DNA of 10,721 nt from Nitrospirota bacterium (GTDB taxonomy: Bacteria > Nitrospirota > 9FT-COMBO-42-15 > HDB-SIOI813): contig JACRGZ010000086.1 of NCBI GenBank assembly GCA_016234155.1, forward strand, positions 1-10,721, in the 5' to 3' direction. The position numbers were made by a program, and so were the translations under genes. Below, piece after piece: positions 6,067-10,721 of the stretch. Position 1 is the first letter of the stretch. Every line of letters begins with the position of its first letter. The notes under the pieces were generated by a model. It ran no database searches, was not told where the DNA came from, and saw only the letters and a program-made list of their open reading frames with translations.

Positions 6067-6324
6067 ATGAGTACAATAACGATTCGTGGAATAGATGAGA
6101 CAACAGCAAAAATATTAAAGGAAAAAGCTAAAAAAGAGGGTACCAGTGTCAACGCTGTTCTGCTAAATACCCTTAAGGAGTCCCTCGGGCTTGGAAAAAA
6201 GAAAAGGACGGTTGTATATACTGATCTTGATCATCTTGCAGGAACATGGAGTGAGAAGGATTTTTCAGAGTTCCAGAAGAAAATCGCTGATTTTGAGACT
6301 GTTGATGAAAAAATGTGGAAATGA
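6067..6324 (+). CDS. vapB: Ribbon-helix-helix antitoxin paired with the PIN toxin
   Basis: The 85-residue product starts with a ribbon-helix-helix fold: strand STITIRGID, a first helix (ETTAKILKEKAKKEG) and a second (SVNAVLLNTLKESLG), ending at about residue 42. Two such chains form an Arc/FitA-like DNA-binding dimer. The C-terminal half (YTDLDHLAGTWSEKDFSEF through VDEKMWK) is acidic with spaced aromatic residues, as in tails that block a PIN active site. The ribosome binding site is strong (AGGAGGAGG, overlapping the toxin stop codon) and the gap from the toxin is 15 bases, so both are made from one mRNA with the antitoxin favoured. Autorepression through the inverted repeat at 5603-5638 is expected. 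The start is set by the ribosome binding site and by the conserved strand beginning at residue 2. Confidence 0.88.
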   Translation: MSTITIRGIDETTAKILKEKAKKEGTSVNAVLLNTLKESLGLGKKKRTVVYTDLDHLAGTWSEKDFSEFQKKIADFETVDEKMWK

Positions 6325-6327
6325 TGG

Positions 6328-6393
6328 TTACCGAGCTGTAGTTGCCCCAACCCCGAGATTCTGGATAGTCTCCCTGAGTTCCTTCTTGGACAT
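6328..6393 (-). other. Short reverse-strand reading frame of doubtful coding value between antitoxin and IS
   Basis: The gap 6325-6568 contains a reverse-strand frame from 6393 to 6328 with the sequence MSKKELRETIQNLGVGATTAR. The frame is open for only about ten codons before that ATG. The residues look protein-like (a charged helix), so this could be the tail of a lost gene, but it is too short to place in a family. Nothing else in the left part of the gap can be supported. Confidence 0.2.
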
Positions 6394-6464
6394 GCCATCT
6401 ATAGGAAATTCAAAATTTCAGGTTGAATAATAGACCTTCCAATTGGTGCTGTCAAGGAATCGAA

Positions 6465-6525
6465 TTGCCTCATCAAAAATCTATACGAAATTGATTCGTT
6501 GCCTCATATAAAAATCTACACGAAA
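6465..6525 (+). repeat. Two imperfect direct repeats at the IS left end
   Basis: Positions 6465-6490 (26 bases) and 6499-6525 (27 bases) share TTGCCTCAT, AAAAATCTA and ACGAAA, differing by one inserted base and two substitutions; the 8-base spacer contains TTGATTCG. Paired subterminal repeats of this size are typical transposase binding sites. They lie 44 bases before the transposase start. Confidence 0.7.
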
Positions 6526-6536
6526 ATATCACAATT

Positions 6537-6564
6537 GTCTCCTGGAATTTTAATTACAGGAGGC
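6537..6564 (+). promoter_or_regulatory. Hairpin hiding the transposase ribosome binding site
   Basis: GTCTCCTG (6537-6544) pairs with CAGGAGGC (6557-6564) over eight pairs, one of them G-T, with a 12-base loop that can pair a little further. The right arm contains the whole AGGAGG ribosome binding site (6558-6563) of the transposase ATG at 6569. IS10 and IS50 use this arrangement to block transposase translation from transcripts entering from outside the element. The same role is inferred here. Confidence 0.6.
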
Positions 6565-6568
6565 AAAA

Positions 6569-7477
6569 ATGAGGTTAACGGTGAAAGAAAAGAGGTCTGT
6601 AGTAAAGGTTGTTGCCTTAAGGTATAAGAAGGCACGCAAGAAAGAGAAAAAGGTTATTCTTAACGAATTTATTAAATTAACAGGATACAATCGTTGTTAT
6701 GCCACTTACCTGCTAAGGAGTCATGGTAAGAGGATAAGGATTTCAAAGGATACCATAGTAGTAGGAGATATCACAAAAAAGGTGGAGAGGAAGAAAGAGA
6801 AGATTTATGATGAGATAGTTTTCATCGCCTTAAAGAAGCTATGGTATATAATGGACTGTATATGTGGTAAAAGGCTTGCTTCGATATTAAAGGAGCTAAT
6901 TCCAAAATTAGAGAGGCATAAAGAGATAGAGCTTGATTGTAACACAAGGGGGAAACTATTAAAGATAAGTGCTGCTACGATAGACCGGTTATTATCTGGG
7001 GAGAAGAAGAAGGACTGCCTAAAGGGGCGGTCCAATACAAAGCCTGGCACTCTTCTTAAGAACCAGATACCGATAAGGATGTTTTCAGAATGGGATGAGC
7101 AAAGGCCTGGGTTTGTAGAGATAGACCTTGTAGGGCATGAGGGAGGGGATGCGAGGGGTGATTTTATACAGACCCTTGATGTAGTAGATGTATGCACAGG
7201 CTGGACAGAGACACAGGCGGTTAGGAATAAGGCACAGGTGTGGGTATTTGAGGCATTAAAGGATATAAGGGTGCATCTGCCCTTTGATTTATTGGGTATA
7301 GATTCAGACAATGGGTCTGAGTTTATCAATGACCATCTGTTTAGATTCTGCAAGGAAGAGAGGATAACCTTCCTGTTACTTATACATTCTAACAGGAAGC
7401 ATAGGAAAGAGGGCCTGCGTTTGCCTCGATGCCATTTTCTCCTTCTGCCACCGGCGGCGACGGGTCTTCTGGCATAA
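6569..7477 (+). pseudogene. DDE (rve/integrase-type) transposase, truncated
   Basis: The frame encodes 302 residues from an ATG 5 bases after AGGAGG. Residues 1-60 are very basic with a probable helix-turn-helix (EFIKLTGYNRCYATYLLRSHGKR), suited to binding the element ends. The integrase core starts at about 180 with EIDLVGHEGG (first catalytic Asp, D186), then QTLDVVDVCTGWTE and GIDSDNGSEFIN (second Asp, D247). After ERITF (residue 268, base 7372) the sequence loses all resemblance: the expected TRSRPYKKND stretch and the third catalytic residue, a Glu about 35 residues later, are missing. Residues 269-302 (LLLIHSNRKHRKEG to PPAATGLLA) are translated junk from the junction. Transposition by this copy is therefore not possible, though the truncated product could still bind the repeats at 6465-6525. 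Confidence 0.88.
7369..7399. repeat. Perfect 10-bp inverted repeat at the transposase break
   Basis: CTTCCTGTTA (7369-7378) and TAACAGGAAG (7390-7399) are perfectly complementary with an 11-base loop. The left arm begins within three codons of where transposase homology ends. It could be the footprint of a second element, a deletion end-point helped by a hairpin, or an accident. No T-run follows, so it is not a plain terminator. Confidence 0.5.
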
Positions 7478-7506
7478 AGAGTCTGAACAATACTGCTGCC
7501 GGGGGA

Positions 7507-7683
7507 CATGACCGATGGTTCCTCGATCGTATCGCCACACATATATTAGCCTTTGAGGGTGACAGCAAGGCAGTCTGGTTCGAAGGAAACTACTCAGAAT
7601 ATGAGGCAGACAGAAAGGCCCGCCTCGGAACTGCCGCAGACCAGCCCCACCGCATCAAATACAGACACCTGACCAGAAGGTAG
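7507..7683 (+). pseudogene. ettA: C-terminal fragment of an EttA-like ABC-F ATPase
   Basis: The last 58 codons of an ABC-F translation factor are present. HDRWFLDRIATHILAFEGDS is the switch (H-loop) motif and following strand of the second ATPase domain, and EGNYSEYEADRKARLG with PHRIKYRHLTR is the characteristic EttA tail. EttA is normally about 555 residues and gates the entry of ribosomes into elongation; here everything before the H-loop histidine is missing, including Walker A, signature and Walker B of both domains. In frame upstream (7429-7506) is unrelated Gly/Ser-rich sequence with no ribosome binding site, so the fragment cannot be functional. It follows the broken transposase by 134 bases on the same strand. 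An intact ettA is presumably elsewhere in the genome, or this marks a wrongly joined contig. Confidence 0.85.
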
Positions 7684-7783
7684 TATGAGTTAAGAGTCAC
7701 AGGAGTTTAACAGATTTCTTCTCTCCTGGATTGAAGAAAATATAATCCCCTGGAGTAAAAATATGTTGAGTTAGAATCCCTTT

Positions 7784-10721
7784 CTACTTCTTCAAATCAG
7801 CCTTCCATTCCTTAGTCGAGAGTGTCTTCCAACCCCCTTCAGATATTGAGACAGACCCAGGGAAGCCTTCGTTACCAAGTGTTAAATTCATTTCAAGTAT
7901 TGCAGGCCTGCTCGCCCCTGTCAAAGTACCCGGATCCACTTTTGCCTTCAACTCAAACTTTCCACTCCCAGGTGAATAGTAATCACCCGATAGAATTGTT
8001 ATTGGTGACTGAGTACCAATGGTTATTGTAATTTCCATATTCGGAGTCAGTTCAAATGGGAGTATTAGCGTCACCTCTCCATCCTCGTCAATCTCATATG
8101 ATACGGATGTTGTCACATTTCCTATGGCATCAATAGAGGCAGTCACCCCATTAACCGTAATGGTAATCGGTTCAGTAATATTCTCACGATCTATTGACAG
8201 GGCTGTCTCTGTAAGACTTATAAACTCTGTCTTGAGATGAATCGTGCCGTTGTAGTCAAACTTCGCCCCTTTCCAATGGATAAAGAACTGTTGAATACCA
8301 TGTCCGGATTGGTTCGACTTGAACTCCCACTTCTCACCATCTTCACCTTTTACTACAAAACTTGTGGCCTGTGACAATACATCTGATTGACCGGCGACAT
8401 TAAGCCTAATCCCTGCATATGGTGCCAATTCCTGAAGCAGAAGACCTGCCGGTAATGCCATCCTTCCATGGAGCTTTACCTCTGCCAACGCCCCTGAAGT
8501 CTTTGGCCAGTCGATCTCTGCCTTATCCAAAACAAGCATGGAAAGGTGGGCCGGATCAATTGTAATCCTTATCGTATCCGTCCCAAATGCACCAGATCGA
8601 TCAGTAACCTTAAGAGTAACATCATGAACACCAATGCTAAGATCAGTTGATATCAGACTGCCTGTTCCAAGAGGCTGTTGCCCTTCAAACCACTCATATT
8701 TATCAATATCATTATAAGTTTCATAAGAATCAGGATCAGTTGAATCCGTCCCGTTAAGTACTACAGCACAGACTGCTCCGGCACACTCAAGCTGAATATC
8801 CAGACCAGCATTTGCAACAGGAGGTTGATTGACGTTGTGAATAATTATATTTACTAACATATCGACTATATTAGTCCCATCATTCACAGTAAATGTTACA
8901 TCAAAAGATGTGTCACTTTGTGGTGTGGAAACATTATGACCAGGTGTATAACTGAATATCCCTGTCTGTGGATCAAATACAGCCCCGGTAGGCAATCCAG
9001 CAACAGAATATATTAATCCATCTCCAGTTTGATCATTGGCATCTGTTGCTGAAATTACAAGTTCAAGGGTCTGGCTTTCATTAACTATCTGAGTACCTAT
9101 TGAATCAAATACAGGTGCAGGATCATTTACGATTACCGTTGCCTGACACATACTGGTGTTGCCCGCAATATCAGTAGCAATAAAAGTAACTGACGTAGTT
9201 CCCATGTTAAAGAAATCTGGTGCATCATTTGTAAAGGAGACTATCTGGTTAAGATCGATAGCAGATGCCCCGTCAAGGAATGTCTGTATATCAGGGCTTG
9301 TAACAGGTGTCCCTGTTAGCTCTAAGGCAAGTATCTCTGTGTCTATAGGACAAACCACGATTGGCAGTGTCTTATCAATATTCACAGTCACAGATGCCAC
9401 TGTACTGTTACCGGCCACATCAACTGCAGTTCCAGTGATAACATGTCCCGCACCCTCTTCTGTAACAGTAACAATGGAAGGACATGAAGCAATACCAGTC
9501 TCTGCATCAGAACAGCTAAAGGTAACGGACACATCAGTATTATTCCAGCCTGCAAGGTTAGGCAGAGGTGATAGTGTCGCATTAATAGTTGGAGGAATAG
9601 AATCCAGCATTTCGATAACAGCGTATCGGGAGAAATGATCTACCTGTATTGAAAGGGTGTTTAAATAAAAATCCTGGGTAAATGGAAGAGGATCGTATTG
9701 ATTAGTGTTCGGATTGAACCAGAATACAGCCAGATTATTTTCATCGACAGCCTGATCATCATAGTAGAAGACCAGAGTTACTGGCTGGGCGAAGGTCAGA
9801 CCTGAAGGAATAAGCTCATACGCAGCTATCAGCTCCCCAGGACCACTTGTGGTTTCTACGGTGATTCCTCCTTGTCCGGATGGATCCTGTGCCACTGTTA
9901 TTGTAGTATCCGTGGGTACAGCATCTGGAGGAACAACTATATTCAAATTTCCATCAGCAGTGCTGAAAGTAAATCCATCTGCCCCAACATTAGCACTGCC
10001 GTCTGTAGGCGGAATATTTGGATCAGGGTCAGACATGTTTGGATCGATTGGATAGGCATCTGCAACATCACCAACTCCATCACCGTCAGAGTCAAGCTGA
10101 TCCGGGTTGTAAGCATAAGGTGCATTGTCAATCGGATTTGAAATCCCGTCTCCATCAGAGTCTCCAAGTATAGGGCCACACCACTCACACCCATTAGTCA
10201 GGGTATCTACATCCACTGTCACAGCAGAACCATCAACAGAGTTAAACGATATCCCGGTATACGCTGAACCATCACCAGGCCATATATTCTGTGAAATATC
10301 CGGTAACCAAATCCGATGCCACTGACCATCCGCAGGCACAGGATTTGAGAACCAATTGCCATTCTGATCAAATCCCTCATTTGAAAGCCACTTGGATACC
10401 CCTCCCGAACCAGTATTGATCATTAAATTAACCCGTAGCGGGGAACTGCCGTTGTTCCGTACATCCACCCGAGCACCATCCGACAGATACCATGAAAGAT
10501 GAGCCGCCGGTATACTAAACTCACCCCACTGCCCTTGCCCCATTTCAAGATGCAGGTATCCACTCCCATCCAGCCCTCCACTCGCCACCCACTGTGCCAC
10601 CATCCCGGGATCGCTGCCTGGAGACTTGTGCCATAGGTCAAACTCAGCCTGTGTATCCCATCCGTAACTCACTGACTGGGTTACCTGCGGCACACTCAAT
10701 GCATCCTTAGCCCCTGTACCA
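7784..10721 (-). CDS. Large multi-domain surface or secreted protein (N terminus beyond right edge)
   Basis: The frame stays open to the last base of the window; the TTG at 10699 is unlikely to be the start because GTGAKDA reads on upstream, so the N terminus and any signal peptide are missing. Numbered from 10699 there are 971 residues. About 12-170 is a beta-rich domain resembling a carbohydrate-binding or jelly-roll module. 180-225 holds type 3 (thrombospondin-like) calcium repeats, DSDGDGISNPIDNAP and DSDGDGVGDVADAYP. 238-365 is ZU5-like (IVVPPDAVPTDTTITV). 368-443 is an Ig-like domain (GWNNTDVSVTF, AVDVAGN). 444-526 is HYR-like (GTTSVTFIATDIAGNTSMC). 527-624 is a cadherin or He_PIG-like repeat (LPTGAVFDPQTGIFSYTPG). 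625-715 is PKD-like. 716-971 is an unrecognised beta-rich region ending in ADLKK without a sorting signal or anchor helix. An adhesive or structural role is inferred. No terminator is seen in 7684-7783. Confidence 0.88.
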   Translation of the reverse strand, partial: GTGAKDALSVPQVTQSVSYGWDTQAEFDLWHKSPGSDPGMVAQWVASGGLDGSGYLHLEMGQGQWGEFSIPAAHLSWYLSDGARVDVRNNGSSPLRVNLMINTGSGGVSKWLSNEGFDQNGNWFSNPVPADGQWHRIWLPDISQNIWPGDGSAYTGISFNSVDGSAVTVDVDTLTNGCEWCGPILGDSDGDGISNPIDNAPYAYNPDQLDSDGDGVGDVADAYPIDPNMSDPDPNIPPTDGSANVGADGFTFSTADGNLNIVVPPDAVPTDTTITVAQDPSGQGGITVETTSGPGELIAAYELIPSGLTFAQPVTLVFYYDDQAVDENNLAVFWFNPNTNQYDPLPFTQDFYLNTLSIQVDHFSRYAVIEMLDSIPPTINATLSPLPNLAGWNNTDVSVTFSCSDAETGIASCPSIVTVTEEGAGHVITGTAVDVAGNSTVASVTVNIDKTLPIVVCPIDTEILALELTGTPVTSPDIQTFLDGASAIDLNQIVSFTNDAPDFFNMGTTSVTFIATDIAGNTSMCQATVIVNDPAPVFDSIGTQIVNESQTLELVISATDANDQTGDGLIYSVAGLPTGAVFDPQTGIFSYTPGHNVSTPQSDTSFDVTFTVNDGTNIVDMLVNIIIHNVNQPPVANAGLDIQLECAGAVCAVVLNGTDSTDPDSYETYNDIDKYEWFEGQQPLGTGSLISTDLSIGVHDVTLKVTDRSGAFGTDTIRITIDPAHLSMLVLDKAEIDWPKTSGALAEVKLHGRMALPAGLLLQELAPYAGIRLNVAGQSDVLSQATSFVVKGEDGEKWEFKSNQSGHGIQQFFIHWKGAKFDYNGTIHLKTEFISLTETALSIDRENITEPITITVNGVTASIDAIGNVTTSVSYEIDEDGEVTLILPFELTPNMEITITIGTQSPITILSGDYYSPGSGKFELKAKVDPGTLTGASRPAILEMNLTLGNEGFPGSVSISEGGWKTLSTKEWKADLKK

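Larger units (their letters stand above)
6450..7372 (+). mobile_element. Left part of an insertion sequence with integrase-type transposase, right part lost
   Basis: The element is inferred from the transposase, the subterminal direct repeats (6465-6525) and the ribosome-binding-site hairpin (6537-6564). The outer end is not certain; TGTCAAGG at 6450 is a candidate tip because it begins with TG and lies just outside the repeats. No inverted copy of the left repeats occurs between 7372 and 7783, and the transposase homology ends at about 7372, so the right third of the element is missing. The transposase resembles rve-type integrases placed among IS481-like or ISNCY elements; a more exact family cannot be given from sequence alone. 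Confidence 0.6.

Noticed and set aside
6465..6525. CRISPR-like array
   Set aside because: There are only two imperfect repeat copies with an 8-base spacer directly before a transposase, which fits IS subterminal repeats instead.
6805..7542. A 245-codon reverse-strand frame across the transposase
   Set aside because: It is the shadow of the transposase frame: Ser-rich, no ribosome binding site, and it crosses the junction at 7372.
7695..7760. Possible terminator between the EttA fragment and the surface-protein gene
   Set aside because: CAGGAG and CTCCTG can pair, but the loop is 17 bases or more and no T-run follows on either strand.
9156..9638. Forward-strand frame of 160 codons inside the surface-protein gene
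   Set aside because: It is antisense to conserved Ig-like and HYR domains and has no start signals.
1..10721. tRNA, rRNA or riboswitch genes
   Set aside because: No cloverleaf, conserved TTCGAATC-type arm, rRNA core sequence or known riboswitch core was recognised on either strand by eye.

Overview
This is a bacterial accessory region of mixed origin. A lineage cannot be fixed from the sequence. A VIT/von Willebrand A protein, a large multi-domain surface protein, a VapBC-like toxin-antitoxin pair, a FecR-domain protein and an ABC-F (EttA-like) fragment would fit a free-living Gram-negative phylum such as Nitrospirota or a deltaproteobacterial group, but this is only an inference. Base composition changes abruptly along the window: AT-rich at 1-770, GC-rich at about 770-2200, intermediate to AT-rich at 2200-7370, and GC-richer at 7400-7683.

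Layout. 1-534 (minus) is the N-terminal 178 residues of a beta-type DNA methyltransferase that runs off the left edge. 819-2162 (plus) is a secreted protein with a coiled coil and two FecR-like modules, behind a good sigma70-type promoter (673-701). Its stop overlaps the start of a second, translationally coupled gene, of which only about ten codons survive. Around 2190-2210 that remnant meets the 3' end of a minus-strand gene set. Read from 5536 down to about 2200, the set is a 5'-truncated MerR-like regulator, a 789-residue VIT-vWA protein with a complete MIDAS, a 48-residue membrane protein, a 126-residue membrane protein and a small helical protein whose own 3' end is lost. Neighbours overlap or lie within about 30 bases of each other, so this looks like one operon that has lost both ends.

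5603-6324 (plus) is a compact toxin-antitoxin operon. A PIN-domain toxin comes first and a ribbon-helix-helix antitoxin second, behind an 11-bp inverted repeat spanning 36 bp that covers the likely promoter. 6450-7372 (plus) is the left part of an insertion sequence: subterminal direct repeats, a hairpin that buries the ribosome binding site, and a DDE transposase cut off after its second catalytic aspartate. After a 10-bp inverted repeat and about 100 bases of unknown sequence comes the last 58 codons of an EttA-like ABC-F ATPase (7507-7683). 7784-10721 (minus) is a very large surface or secreted protein with calcium-binding type 3 repeats, a ZU5-like region, Ig-like, HYR, cadherin-like and PKD-like domains; its N terminus lies beyond the right edge.

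The outstanding property of the window is the density of broken ends: near 2200, near 5545, near 7372 and near 7507. Either this is a hot spot of deletion and insertion or parts of the contig are joined wrongly; read support across these four points would decide. The most promising biology is the VIT-vWA operon with its small membrane proteins and the reversed-order PIN/RHH toxin-antitoxin pair with its visible operator.
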